DNA of 64,000 nucleotides from Massilia pinisoli (GCF_024753285.1 NZ_JANUGW010000004.1:186001-250000), one strand, 5' to 3'. Counted from the first letter of the stretch, positions 1 to 9,551 are shown. Made by a program: numbers and translations. Notes: generated by a model from the sequence alone, not told the origin.

Positions 1-46
1 GGCAGGGGAGTGGGGCGTGTCTGGGCTCATGGTGACAGTTTACCGG

Positions 47-643
47 TTAGCGCCGGCGGGCACGCCACTGGACCACGAAGCGGCGCAGCACGCGCGCGGT
101 GCGGCTGGCATGGCGACCGTCCGTGCCGGCCGGGCGGGGCCGCAGCCGGCGCAGCAGGCGTTTGAAGCCCACGCGCAACGCCCGCAGCGCGCGTCCGGTG
201 AGGTGGTAGGCGTGGCTTGATCGCAGGTAATCGAGGCAGCGGGTCTTGGCCGCCATGAACCAGCCGTGGCAGCGTGCGAACCAGCCGACGGCCAGCAACG
301 TCGGCAACGTCAGCACGTACAGCCGGGCCACGATGGCCGCACCGCCGACCTTCGCGACGACGATGGTCGCGATGCCGGACAGCGCGTGGCCGTGGGCAAT
401 GGCGATGAGGGCCAGCACCTTGACGGGCAACAGCAGCAGGCCGGGCAGCACGAACGCGCACAGGGCGCCGTACGGCGGCAGCAGGCGCACGCGGACTTCC
501 AATGCCGCCAGCGCGGGCCAGCGCGCGAGGGCGCGCGCGAGGCGCATGCCGGCATCCCAGCACCATTCCTCGACGAGCAGCACGACGGCCGCCAGGTACA
601 CCAGCGGCGCGAACATCCGGCTGCGTGGCAGGGCTCGTGTCAT
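47..643 (-). CDS. hypothetical multi-pass membrane protein
   Basis: Protein of 198 residues that I do not recognise as a named family. A hydrophobic segment follows the start (about residues 10-30), and further long hydrophobic stretches lie at about 55-120, so it is probably an inner-membrane protein with several spans. The C-terminal third is strongly basic (many Arg) and likely cytoplasmic. I chose the ATG at 643 because upstream codons in the same frame read back through the divergent greB gene, and the membrane segment begins just after it. It is transcribed away from greB, sharing an 81-bp intergenic region. The function is unknown. Confidence 0.6.
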   Translation of the reverse strand: MTRALPRSRMFAPLVYLAAVVLLVEEWCWDAGMRLARALARWPALAALEVRVRLLPPYGALCAFVLPGLLLLPVKVLALIAIAHGHALSGIATIVVAKVGGAAIVARLYVLTLPTLLAVGWFARCHGWFMAAKTRCLDYLRSSHAYHLTGRALRALRVGFKRLLRRLRPRPAGTDGRHASRTARVLRRFVVQWRARRR

Positions 644-712
644 GGCCTCATGATACGGGAAATCGGGCGCGGCACCGGTCCCGGTCATGCGCGCGCGTGT
701 TGTCGAAGGCGC

Positions 713-718
713 TACAAT
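713..718 (+). promoter_or_regulatory. -10 element of greB, possibly giving a leaderless mRNA
   Basis: TACAAT ends 6 nt before the greB ATG, and no Shine-Dalgarno sequence precedes the ATG. If this is the real -10 box, transcription would begin at or very near the A of the start codon. No convincing -35 box is seen at the normal distance. Confidence 0.35.
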
Positions 719-724
719 AGCCGC

Positions 725-1291
<567 letters not shown>

Positions 1292-1362
1292 TGCCGTGGC
1301 CGGGGCGCGCGGCCCGTTGCCGGCGCGCCTGCTAAGATGGCGGTTTCAGCTTCCCGCATCCC

Positions 1363-1938
1363 ATGAACCGCTCCACCGACGTTGCGTCCGAAGCCGATCC
1401 GCTGGCCGCCCTGCGCGCAGCCACCGCCAGCCGCCACGCGGCGCTCGACGCCGACCTGCCGATCGGCGCCCCCGACGCCTCCCTGCACGACTACACCGCC
1501 CACCTGGCCCTGCTGCGTGCGTGGCTCGCGCCGCTGGACGCGTGGCTGGCCGGTTACGCGGACGGACCGCAATTCGACCACGCGGCGCGCCTGGCGCAGA
1601 TCGACGCCGACCTCGCGGATGCGGGATACACATTTGCGGCCATGCCGGCCGGCCCCACCTGGCCCGCGTCGGCGAGCGCCGCCTACCGCTGGGGCGTGCA
1701 CTACGTGATCGAAGGGTCGCAACTGGGCGGCGCCGTGCTGTACGGCCGCCTGCGCGACCGGCTGGCGCCGCACCCGCTGCGCTACCTGAGAGGCGACGCC
1801 GGCGGCCCCGGCCCGCGCTGGCGCGCCTTCATGCAGGCGCTGCGCGCCGGCGTGCGTACGCCGGCCGAGATCGCGGACGCGTGCGCCGGTGCATGCGCGG
1901 CATTCGACCGTATCCTTGAATTGCACCAAAGAGTTTGA
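1363..1938 (+). CDS. biliverdin-producing heme oxygenase (BphO/HemO type)
   Basis: Protein of 191 residues resembling bacterial heme oxygenases, which open heme to biliverdin, CO and iron. The N-terminal helix carries the expected proximal histidine (H25 in a SRHAALD context), and the distal-helix region around residue 115 reads YVIEGSQLGGAVL, a hallmark of the BphO/HemO branch. In many bacteria such genes sit beside a bacteriophytochrome and supply its chromophore; no phytochrome is present here, so a role in heme-iron use or in making biliverdin for a distant photoreceptor cannot be separated. It stands alone: a -10-like TAAGAT lies about 25 nt upstream of the ATG and the next gene is 130 nt downstream. 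Confidence 0.8.
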   Translation: MNRSTDVASEADPLAALRAATASRHAALDADLPIGAPDASLHDYTAHLALLRAWLAPLDAWLAGYADGPQFDHAARLAQIDADLADAGYTFAAMPAGPTWPASASAAYRWGVHYVIEGSQLGGAVLYGRLRDRLAPHPLRYLRGDAGGPGPRWRAFMQALRAGVRTPAEIADACAGACAAFDRILELHQRV

Positions 1939-2068
1939 GTTTTTCGGGCGCCGGCGTCATCCGGATCGATCGCCGGTCGTGACAGTCCGTGACTATTTGT
2001 GTATTGACAGTATGTTACGCTCGGTTCTTTCCTTCTAGCACGACATTGTCGCTGCGCCCTGATGACCG

Positions 2069-2896
2069 ATGACGCCTCCGCATCACGTATCCGCGATTTC
2101 TCAATTCCTCCATCAACTGAAATTCATCGCCGTTATCGAAGCGCAGCGCTACCTGATATTCGTCGTGCTGGGTTTTATTGCCTGGGGCTGGTGGCGGCGC
2201 CGGGACGGCACGAATGGTCGCCTGCAGCCCGGGCCGATCGACCGGCGCCAGCTGGCACGCGAGGCGGTGTATTCGACGACCACCATTTTCGTATTCACGC
2301 TCGTATCGATCGCCATCCTTGCCGTCGCCGGAAAATCGCAGCGCCTGTTCTACGCAAACGTATCGGATTACGGCTGGGCATATCTGATCCTCAGTGTGCC
2401 GATCATGATGGTCATCCAGGACACCTATTTTTACTGGACGCACCGGCTCATGCACCATCGCGCGCTGTTCCGGTTCTTTCATCGTACGCATCACCTGTCG
2501 ACGAATCCGACGCCGTTGACGACGTATTCCATTAATCCGCTGGAAGCGCTGGTCGATTCCGGAGCAGTCGTCATCATCCTGTTTTTCTTGCCCAAGCATA
2601 TCGCTGCGTATCTCGTTTTCAGTTACGTGAACACGGCGTATGCGGTCTATGCCCACCTGGGCCACGAAATCCTGCCGGCGAGCTGGGCCACGCATCGGTT
2701 GGGGCGCTGGATCAATACGTCGGTCGCGCACAACATCCACCACGCGCGGGCGCGCCACAACTTCAGCTGGTATTTCCTGTTCTGGGATCGTTTGATGGGC
2801 ACGGTCGATCCGGACTATGAAGCGCAAATGCGGGCGAGGGCGGTCGCGACGCATGCGCGGCGACATGCGCCGTCGGTGTATCCCGTAACGAAATAG
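2069..2896 (+). CDS. sterol desaturase / fatty acid hydroxylase family protein
   Basis: Protein of 275 residues, an integral-membrane di-iron oxidase of the fatty-acid-hydroxylase superfamily. Four hydrophobic stretches (about 25-42, 70-88, 103-120, 163-190) surround the histidine clusters that bind the two irons: HRLMHH (125-130), HRTHH (138-142), a His pair near 196-199 and HNIHH (221-225). All expected histidines are present, so the enzyme should be active. The substrate (a lipid, sterol or hopanoid-like compound) cannot be told from sequence. The start at 2069 is preceded by only a weak ribosome-binding site; an overlapping ATG in another frame is not used by the conserved protein. Confidence 0.85.
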   Translation: MTPPHHVSAISQFLHQLKFIAVIEAQRYLIFVVLGFIAWGWWRRRDGTNGRLQPGPIDRRQLAREAVYSTTTIFVFTLVSIAILAVAGKSQRLFYANVSDYGWAYLILSVPIMMVIQDTYFYWTHRLMHHRALFRFFHRTHHLSTNPTPLTTYSINPLEALVDSGAVVIILFFLPKHIAAYLVFSYVNTAYAVYAHLGHEILPASWATHRLGRWINTSVAHNIHHARARHNFSWYFLFWDRLMGTVDPDYEAQMRARAVATHARRHAPSVYPVTK

Positions 2897-3115
2897 CCTA
2901 GGTGCAATTGATTCAAACCGCGTTGCGCCGGGCGTACCTATTTCGTTTCCCATTAAAATAATTTTTTAAAAACAATATATCGAAAGAAATTGAATTGCCA
3001 TTTCCGGTCGATATCGATTTCGACGGATGAGTGCCGAGAAAGTTGAGGTGGCATAAAAATCCTCATAATCAAATATCGCATCATCGTTTCGTCCAGCAGC
3101 GCATACGAGGAAATG
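2897..3115. other. AT-rich intergenic region upstream of the SGNH hydrolase gene
   Basis: About 220 bp without a credible gene. It contains a strongly AT-rich stretch (about 2950-2990, with runs of A and T) in an otherwise very GC-rich neighbourhood. This is the likely promoter region of the following three- or four-gene block, but I see no certain -35/-10 pair. Confidence 0.4.
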
Positions 3116-4129
3116 ATGAGGCAACTATACGAATACCATCCGGTCGTCGGTTATCGATATATTCCGGGCCTGAAGGCACGCATCCCGCACGAGGGCGGCG
3201 GCTATCTCATGCAGGTCAACGAGCAGGGCTTCCGCGCCGACCGGCCCTTTGCGCACGCGCGCACGCCGGGGCACCGGCGGGTACTGGTGTTCGGCGATTC
3301 GTTCACGGCCGGCGACGCCGTGTGCAACCGCCAGCGCTACACCGACCTGCTGGAAGCGCGGCTGGAGGGCGCGGGTGCGCCGCCCGTCGAGTTCTACAAC
3401 TTCGGCCTGTCGTCGACCGGCACCGACCAGCAATACCTCGTCTGGCGCGAATTCGCCCGCAGCATCGAGCACGACCTCGTCATCATCGCCGTGTTCGTCG
3501 AGAACATCCGGCGCGTCGTCGCGCAATTCCGGCCGCACCGCGACGAGCAGGGCGTCGAGCGCCTGTATGCCAAGCCCTACTACGTGCTCGAGAACGACAC
3601 GTTGCGGCTGTATCAGGTGCCGCCGCGGCGTGATCCGTATGGCGAGGACGAACTGGACGCCGCGCAGGCTGCCGCCGTCGACCAGGGCGGGCGCTTCGTC
3701 ATGCTGCGCAAGATGGTCACGAAGCTGGGCATGCGCGACATGATCCAGCACCTTACGCAATACCAGCCGCTTCCGCATTACGACTCGCCCGCCAACCCGG
3801 CGTGGCGCCTGCTGCGCGCCATCCTGCTGCAATGGATCCGCGCGCTCGACCGGCCCGTGCTGCTGATGCCGCTGCCGTTGCCGCAGCACCTCGACGAGAC
3901 GTGCGATGCCGCGCCTTACCAGGCCCGGTTCGCGGAGCTGGCGCACGACGCCGGCTGCCGCCTGCACGACCCTTTGCCCGACCTGTTGCGCATCGCGCCC
4001 GACGCGCGCCGCAAGCTGCGCTGGGAACAGGACATCCATTTCACGCCCGCCGGCCACGACGCCCTCGCGCGCTCGCTCGAACCCGTCGTCGCGGCGGTGC
4101 TGGGTGCGCAACTGGCGCGGGCGAGCTGA
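3116..4129 (+). CDS. SGNH/GDSL-type hydrolase
   Basis: Protein of about 337 residues. The block-I motif VLVFGDSFTAGD places the nucleophilic serine at about residue 62, and a C-terminal DIHFTPAGH block supplies the Asp/His pair, so this is a complete SGNH-fold esterase or acyltransferase-like enzyme. There is no signal peptide, so it is probably cytoplasmic. Two ATG codons stand in tandem (3113 and 3116); the GAGG at 3107-3110 is better spaced for the second. The stop lies 9 nt before the carbamoyltransferase ATG, so the two are almost certainly co-transcribed. The partner suggests that it acts on a sugar or small-molecule scaffold that is also carbamoylated; the substrate is unknown. Confidence 0.8.
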   Translation: MRQLYEYHPVVGYRYIPGLKARIPHEGGGYLMQVNEQGFRADRPFAHARTPGHRRVLVFGDSFTAGDAVCNRQRYTDLLEARLEGAGAPPVEFYNFGLSSTGTDQQYLVWREFARSIEHDLVIIAVFVENIRRVVAQFRPHRDEQGVERLYAKPYYVLENDTLRLYQVPPRRDPYGEDELDAAQAAAVDQGGRFVMLRKMVTKLGMRDMIQHLTQYQPLPHYDSPANPAWRLLRAILLQWIRALDRPVLLMPLPLPQHLDETCDAAPYQARFAELAHDAGCRLHDPLPDLLRIAPDARRKLRWEQDIHFTPAGHDALARSLEPVVAAVLGAQLARAS

Positions 4130-4138
4130 GGAGGTGCC

Positions 4139-6001
4139 ATGGGCAAGACCATTCTCGGCATCGCCGGCTATTACCATGACGCAGCGGCCGCACTCGTGCG
4201 GGACGGCGAGGTCGTCGCGGCCGCGCAGGAAGAGCGTTTCACGCGCCGCAAGCACGACCCGTCGTTCCCGGCCAACGCCATCAATTACTGCCTCGAGGAA
4301 GGCTTCGTCGACGCCGCCGGCCTCGATGCGATCGTCTTCTACGACAACCCGCTGCTGACGTTCGACCGCATCGTGCAGAACGCCTGCGCCGGCGCGAGCC
4401 GTGGCGACGAGGCCGGCGCGCGCGACCTGTTCGTGCAGGCCGCGGGCGCCGTGTTGGGCGACAAGATCTGGGTGAACGAACACGTCCGGCAGACGCTGGG
4501 CACGCTGGGCCGCGCCGGCCGCGTGCTGTTCGCCGAACACCATATGGCGCACGCGGCCAGCGCCTTCTATCCATCGCCGTTCGACAGCGCCGCCGTGCTC
4601 ACCATCGATGGCGTCGGCGAATGGGCGACGACGACGCTGGGCGTTGGCCACGGCCGCAAGCTCGAGCTGTTCGCCGAGATCGATTACCCGCATTCGCTCG
4701 GGCTGTTGTACAGCGCCATCACGAGCTTCTGCGGCTTCAAAGTGAATTCCGGCGAATACAAGCTGATGGGGCTGGCACCGTATGGCCGACCCCGCTACGC
4801 CGGACGCATCCGCGAGCACCTCATCGACGTCCGTGCCGACGGCTCGTACCGTCTGGACATGGCGTATTTCGGCTGGCTGGACGGGATGACGATGCCGGGG
4901 CCGCGCTTCGCCGAGCTGTTCGACGGTCCGGCACGCGTGCCCGAGACACCCATCACGCGGCGCGAGATGGACCTCGCGGCCAGCATCCAGCAGGTGACGG
5001 AGGAGATCGTGCTCAAGACGGCGCGCCACCTGCGCCGCCTGAGCGGGGAACGCCATCTCGTGCTGGCGGGCGGCGTGGCGCTGAACTGCGTCGCCAACGG
5101 CAAGCTGGCCGCGGCCGGCATCTTCGACGACATCTGGATCCAGCCGGCCGCGGGCGATGCGGGCGGCGCGCTCGGCGCGGCCCTGCTCGCGCATCACATG
5201 GCGTACGAAGCGCCGCGCCGGCGCGCGCCGGGGGCGCGCGATGCCCAGCACGGCAGCTATCTGGGACCGCGTTATTCGAGCGAGGAAATCGTCGCCTTCC
5301 TCCAGCGCAAGGGCTATCCGTATCGGCGCATGATGGACCGCGACGAGCGGCTGGCCCTCGTCGCGGAAGCGCTCGCGGCGGGCCGGATCGTCGGTTGGCT
5401 GTCGGGGCGCATGGAGTTCGGGCCGCGCGCGCTCGGCGCCCGTTCGATCCTCGGCGATCCGCGCAACCCGCGCACGCAGGCGACGATGAACCTCAAGATC
5501 AAGTTCCGCGAATCGTTCCGCCCGTTCGCGCCCGCCGTGCTGCGCGAGCGCTGCCGCGAGTATTTCGATTTCGACGGCGACAGCCACTACATGCTGATGG
5601 TGGCCCCGGTGAACGCGATGCGTCGCCTGCCGATGGACAAGGGCGCGTTCGAGGCCGGCGACGACGACATGATGGCCCTCATCAACCAGCCGCGCAGCGA
5701 CGTCCCTGCTGTCACGCATGTCGATTATTCGGCGCGCATCCAGACCGTCGACCGCGACAGCCACCCGGAGTTCCGCGCGCTGATCGAGGCGTTCGAACGG
5801 CTGACCGGGTGCCCGCTGCTCGTGAACACGTCGTTCAACGTGCGTGGCGAACCGATCGTGTGCAGTCCGCAGGATGCCTACCGTTGCTTCATGCGGACGG
5901 AGATGGACATGCTGGTGCTGGAAGACGTCGTGCTGTGGCGCCGCGACCAGCCGCCGCTGCCGAATGACGAAGACTGGAGGAAGACCTATGAACTCGATTG
6001 A
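4139..6001 (+). CDS. carbamoyltransferase (NodU/CmcH/TobZ family)
   Basis: Protein of 620 residues, the full length of the family. These enzymes move a carbamoyl group from carbamoyl phosphate, via carbamoyl-adenylate, onto a hydroxyl of a sugar or natural product. The N-terminal Kae1-like domain begins ILGIAGYYHDAAAAL and carries the metal-binding HHMAHA motif near residue 140; the C-terminal domain has the conserved SFNVRGEPIV segment near 565. A strong GGAGG precedes the ATG. The gene overlaps the next small gene by 14 nt and follows the SGNH hydrolase by 9 nt, so it belongs to a compact modification operon. No glycosyltransferase or scaffold-synthesis gene is next to it, so the acceptor is unknown. 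Confidence 0.9.
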   Translation: MGKTILGIAGYYHDAAAALVRDGEVVAAAQEERFTRRKHDPSFPANAINYCLEEGFVDAAGLDAIVFYDNPLLTFDRIVQNACAGASRGDEAGARDLFVQAAGAVLGDKIWVNEHVRQTLGTLGRAGRVLFAEHHMAHAASAFYPSPFDSAAVLTIDGVGEWATTTLGVGHGRKLELFAEIDYPHSLGLLYSAITSFCGFKVNSGEYKLMGLAPYGRPRYAGRIREHLIDVRADGSYRLDMAYFGWLDGMTMPGPRFAELFDGPARVPETPITRREMDLAASIQQVTEEIVLKTARHLRRLSGERHLVLAGGVALNCVANGKLAAAGIFDDIWIQPAAGDAGGALGAALLAHHMAYEAPRRRAPGARDAQHGSYLGPRYSSEEIVAFLQRKGYPYRRMMDRDERLALVAEALAAGRIVGWLSGRMEFGPRALGARSILGDPRNPRTQATMNLKIKFRESFRPFAPAVLRERCREYFDFDGDSHYMLMVAPVNAMRRLPMDKGAFEAGDDDMMALINQPRSDVPAVTHVDYSARIQTVDRDSHPEFRALIEAFERLTGCPLLVNTSFNVRGEPIVCSPQDAYRCFMRTEMDMLVLEDVVLWRRDQPPLPNDEDWRKTYELD

Positions 6002-6344
6002 CGACGCCGCGCTGCGGGCGCTGGCGGCGCCGCTGTTCGATGCCCTGACGGCCGGCAGCGGGCCGGGGCAGGTGCCGTTCCCGCTGGGCCCGAATCCGCG
6101 CCTGGTCAGTTATTACGCCCAGCGCACGCGCACGACGATGGGTATCGATGATTTCCTCGCGCCGTCGTGCCTGGATGCGGGCGAGTTCGGCGCGCGTCTC
6201 GCGACGCACTGGCGCACGCACGGCCACCCGGAGCTGGCCGCGCTCGCGCCTCAGGTGGCCGACGCCGCGCGCGCCCTGCACGCGCTGTACGTCGCGGCGC
6301 GGCCGGAAGCGGCGCTGTCGCCGTTTGTCTACCAGATGTTCTAG
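5988..6344 (+). CDS. small protein of unknown function, coupled to the carbamoyltransferase
   Basis: Protein of 118 residues. The ATG lies inside the 3' end of the carbamoyltransferase gene (14-nt overlap) and is preceded by GGAGG at 5976-5980, a good case for translational coupling. I do not recognise a domain. It is mostly helical and alanine-rich, with no signal peptide and no convincing membrane segment, and ends in a conserved-looking FVYQMF. Tight coupling to the carbamoyltransferase suggests a shared pathway, perhaps as an accessory or acceptor-presenting protein; this is inference only. Confidence 0.6.
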   Translation: MNSIDDAALRALAAPLFDALTAGSGPGQVPFPLGPNPRLVSYYAQRTRTTMGIDDFLAPSCLDAGEFGARLATHWRTHGHPELAALAPQVADAARALHALYVAARPEAALSPFVYQMF

Positions 6345-6400
6345 GTGCACCATGGTTGCCGGACATCGCTGCCACCTCGTTCCTTCCGCGTGAGGCCGGC

Positions 6401-7138
6401 ATGGGGAATCTCGACGCGGACATGGCCGCCGTGGCGGTCGCATGCTCCCTGCCGCCCGGCTTCATTGCCGTGCCGGCCACGACGCTCCCGTGCGGCGTCA
6501 CGGTGCCTGCCTTCGCGGCGTCGCGCTGGCTCGCGGCATGCGGGCCGGACGGCGACGTCGTATTGAGTGCGACGGCGCCGCCGTGGGTGCGCATCGGCTA
6601 CCACGCCGCGCGCGCCGCGTGCGCGCGCGCCGGGTACGCGCTGCTGACCGAATTGCAGGCGCTGGCCATCGCGCACGATCTCGCGGGCCAGGCCGTAAAT
6701 TGGAGCGGCGGCGCCGTCGGGGCCGGCCGCATGTTCCAGGGGCTGCACCTGGGCCGCTTCGACGCGGCCCAGCCGGCCAGCGTCGTGTCGCCCGATGCGC
6801 TTGAACGGCGCTGGCACGTGCTGTCGAATGGCGAGCGCATCCACGACGTCGCGGGCAATGCGTTCAGCTGGGTGTTCGACGACGTGCAGGGCGATGTGGA
6901 GGGCATCGTCGCGCGCTGTTTCGTGCCCGGTTCGCCCACGCTGGCGACGGCGCCGGGCACGTCGATGCAGCAGGGATTGGGGTGGTGGCCACGTGCCGGG
7001 CGCAGCTGGTGGGGCAGGGCGCTGGCGCGCGGTGGGAGCTGGTCGTCGCGGGATGGGGCAGGTGTTTTCACGGTCGTCGACGAACGGCCGCGGGCGGAGC
7101 GGGAGTATGTCGGCTTCAGGTGCACACTGGCACTGTAA
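6401..7138 (+). CDS. FGE/SUMF1-fold (C-type-lectin-like) protein, probably non-catalytic
   Basis: Protein of about 245 residues. The C-terminal part has the layout of the formylglycine-generating-enzyme fold: LTELQALAIA, NW, a LSNG...DVAGN element, then ARGGSW near residue 205 and a terminal YVGFRC. The reactive cysteine pair that true formylglycine-generating enzymes need near the GGSW segment is not visible, so it is probably a binding or scaffold member of the fold, as in several phage and surface proteins. The ATG at 6401 is preceded by GAGG with a 5-nt gap; an in-frame ATG at 6422 is an alternative. It follows the small carbamoyltransferase-linked gene by 56 nt and may share its transcript. 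Confidence 0.6.
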   Translation: MGNLDADMAAVAVACSLPPGFIAVPATTLPCGVTVPAFAASRWLAACGPDGDVVLSATAPPWVRIGYHAARAACARAGYALLTELQALAIAHDLAGQAVNWSGGAVGAGRMFQGLHLGRFDAAQPASVVSPDALERRWHVLSNGERIHDVAGNAFSWVFDDVQGDVEGIVARCFVPGSPTLATAPGTSMQQGLGWWPRAGRSWWGRALARGGSWSSRDGAGVFTVVDERPRAEREYVGFRCTLAL

Positions 7139-7176
7139 AGCCAGCGCGCGCCGGGACGCATGGTTGGCAAGTGTGC

Positions 7177-9426
7177 TTACGCCCGTTCGCGCTCGACGCG
7201 GTTGACGCCGGCGACGCGGCGCAGATTGCGGATCAGATGCGCCAGGTGCACGCGATCCTTCACCTGGATCGTGAAGCGCAGCTGGGTCATCATGTGTTCG
7301 TCGTCCTCGTCCATGCCGACGTACGTGATGTTCGCGTCCGATTCGCCGATCTCGGCGGCGACGCGGGCCAGGATGCCTTTTTCGTTGTTGATCAGGAGGC
7401 GGATGCGGCAGTCGAAGCGGCGGTTCAGTTCCGTGCCCCACTGGGCCGGAATCCAGCGGTCCGGTTCCTTCAGGCGCAGGCGGTTCGCTTGCGAGCAGTC
7501 GGCCGTGTGCACGACGAGGCCCTGGTCGCGGCGCAGCTGGCCGATGATGTGGTCGCCCGGGATCGGCAGGCAGCACGGCGCCAGCTGGACCGCGACGCCT
7601 TCGCTGCCGTAGATCGTCACGGGGTCGAGCTCGCTGCCATTGCTCGGCTGGGCCGGCACGGAGGCGACGTCGCCGCCCAGCAGGCTCACGATGTGGCGCG
7701 CCACGAGCGCGGGCATGCGCTTGCCGATGCCGATGTCCGCATACACCTCGTCCATCGACTTCGCGGACGATTCGGCCAGCAGGCGGTCGATGGTCGACGG
7801 GGACAGCTCCGGCTTGATGCCCAGCTGTCCAAGCGCCTGGCTCAAGAGCTCCTGGCCCAGTTCGACGGATTCGTTCAGGTTGATGGTGCGCAGGTGGTGG
7901 CGGATCGCCGAGCGCGCCTTACCCGTGCGGACAAAGCTCAGCCACGTGGGGCTGGGGCGCGAGTCGGGGTCGGTCTCGATCTCGACGATGTCGCCGTTGC
8001 GCAGCTCCGTGCGCAGCGAGGCCGGCTCGTGGTTGATCTTGACGGCCACCGTGTGGTCGCCGATGCCCGTGTGGATGCTGTAGGCGAAGTCGAGTGGCGT
8101 CGCGCCGCGCGGCAGGGCGATGATCTTCGACTTCGGCGTGAACACGTAGACCGAGTCGGGGAACAGGTCGACCTTCACGTGCTCGAGGAATTCGGCGGAA
8201 TCGCCCGTCTGCTGCTGGATGTCGAGCAGCGACTGCAGCCACGCGTGCGTGCGCTGCTGCAGGTCGGTCATGTTCTGGTCGCCCGTCTTGTACAGCCAGT
8301 GCGCGGCCACGCCCGACTCCGCCGTGCGGTGCATGTCCTGCGTGCGGATCTGGAATTCGACCGGCGTGCCGTACGGGCCGATCAGGGTGGTGTGCAGCGA
8401 CTGGTAGCCGTTGATCTTGCGGATCGCGATGTAGTCCTTGAACTTGCCGGGCATGGGCTTGTACAGCGCGTGCAGCGAGCCGAGCGCCACGTAGCAGTTC
8501 GGCACGGTGTCGACGACGACGCGGAAGCCGTACACGTCCAGCACTTGCGAGAACGACAGGTGCTTGCTGCGCATCTTCTTGTAGATGCCGAACAGGGTCT
8601 TTTCGCGCCCGTAGACTTCGGCGGGCAGGCCGGCCGTGGCCAGCTGGGTCTTGACCGCGTCGAGGATCTTCTTGACCACTTCGCGGCGGTTGCCGCGCGC
8701 GGACTTGATCGCCTTCGACAAGGTGCGGTAGCGCAGCGGATACAGGTGCGAGAACGACAGGTCCTGCAGTTCGCGGTAGATGTCGTTCAGGCCGAGGCGG
8801 TGCGCGATCGGGACGTAGACTTCCATCGTCTCGCTCGCGATGCGGCGCTTTTTGGCCGGAGCCATCACGCCCAGCGTGCGCATATTGTGCAGGCGGTCGG
8901 CCAGCTTGATCAGGATGACGCGCACGTCGGACGCCATCGCCAAGAGCATCTTGCGGAAGTTTTCCGCCTGTGCTTCGACGACGCTCTGGAACTCGATCTT
9001 CTCCAGCTTCGACAGGCCGTCGACGAGGTCGGCGACCTGCGGCCCGAAGCGTTCGAGCAGTTCTTCCTTCTTGACGTCCTGGTCCTCGATCACATCGTGC
9101 AGCAGCGCGGCCATGATGGCTTGCGCGTCCAGCTTCCAGTCGGCGCAGATCTCGGCGACGGCGATCGGGTGCGAGATGTACGGCTCGCCCGACTTGCGGA
9201 CCTGGCCGAGGTGCATCTCGTCCGAGAAGCGGTAGGCTTCCTTGACGCGCTTGAGTTCAACGGGAGTGAGGTATTCGGCCAGCCTGGTGGCCAGATGGGT
9301 GATCGACGCGACGCCCGGAGCGGGGGCCGGTTCGGCTTCCTGCGGTTTGTTGACGGGCCGGCCGGGCCGGCTCGCCTTCGTGTTGTTGGTGCCCGAGTGG
9401 ACGGAATCCGGTGAGGATAAGCTCAT
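7177..9426 (-). CDS. spoT: bifunctional (p)ppGpp synthetase/hydrolase (SpoT/Rel)
   Basis: Protein of 749 residues that makes and degrades the stringent-response alarmone. The HD hydrolase domain is intact (LLHDVIEDQ, H110-D111; LADRLHNMRTL). The synthetase domain follows with YGFRVVV and a KFKD element, the basic form typical of bifunctional enzymes rather than the EXDD form of RelA. TGS and C-terminal ACT (RRM) domains complete the protein. I chose the ATG at 9426; a TTG at 9438 would add four residues. The next gene on the same strand, rpoZ, ends upstream, with a palindromic repeat in the 125-bp gap. Confidence 0.95.
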   Translation of the reverse strand: MSLSSPDSVHSGTNNTKASRPGRPVNKPQEAEPAPAPGVASITHLATRLAEYLTPVELKRVKEAYRFSDEMHLGQVRKSGEPYISHPIAVAEICADWKLDAQAIMAALLHDVIEDQDVKKEELLERFGPQVADLVDGLSKLEKIEFQSVVEAQAENFRKMLLAMASDVRVILIKLADRLHNMRTLGVMAPAKKRRIASETMEVYVPIAHRLGLNDIYRELQDLSFSHLYPLRYRTLSKAIKSARGNRREVVKKILDAVKTQLATAGLPAEVYGREKTLFGIYKKMRSKHLSFSQVLDVYGFRVVVDTVPNCYVALGSLHALYKPMPGKFKDYIAIRKINGYQSLHTTLIGPYGTPVEFQIRTQDMHRTAESGVAAHWLYKTGDQNMTDLQQRTHAWLQSLLDIQQQTGDSAEFLEHVKVDLFPDSVYVFTPKSKIIALPRGATPLDFAYSIHTGIGDHTVAVKINHEPASLRTELRNGDIVEIETDPDSRPSPTWLSFVRTGKARSAIRHHLRTINLNESVELGQELLSQALGQLGIKPELSPSTIDRLLAESSAKSMDEVYADIGIGKRMPALVARHIVSLLGGDVASVPAQPSNGSELDPVTIYGSEGVAVQLAPCCLPIPGDHIIGQLRRDQGLVVHTADCSQANRLRLKEPDRWIPAQWGTELNRRFDCRIRLLINNEKGILARVAAEIGESDANITYVGMDEDDEHMMTQLRFTIQVKDRVHLAHLIRNLRRVAGVNRVERERA

Positions 9427-9486
9427 ACGTAAAGACAATCAGCCGCAGTATGGAAACAGCATAACAGAATCACGGGCTGGATCAGT

Positions 9487-9525
9487 GGGGGCAGAGCCCA
9501 CCCGATAAATTCGGGCTCCGACCCC
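9487..9525. repeat. intergenic palindrome between rpoZ and spoT
   Basis: Two 13-nt arms, GGGGGCAGAGCCC and GGGCTCCGACCCC, pair with two mismatches around a 13-nt loop. This resembles dispersed GGGGTCRGAGCCC-type palindromes of Oxalobacteraceae genomes (family assignment from memory). On the minus-strand transcript it could form a hairpin between rpoZ and spoT. Confidence 0.55.
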
Positions 9526-9551
9526 AAGAGCGTACTCTGGCACCGCCCCAC

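Noticed and set aside
3125..5764. Long minus-strand frame opposite the SGNH hydrolase and carbamoyltransferase genes
   Set aside because: Antisense shadow; the plus-strand genes have strong family motifs and ribosome-binding sites.
6401..7138. Variable protein of a diversity-generating retroelement
   Set aside because: The FGE-like fold is typical of such targets, but no reverse transcriptase or template repeat is present and the C-terminal codons are not AAY-rich.
6982..9414. Long plus-strand frame opposite spoT
   Set aside because: Antisense shadow of spoT; the translation is rich in Arg, Asp and Val with no domain.
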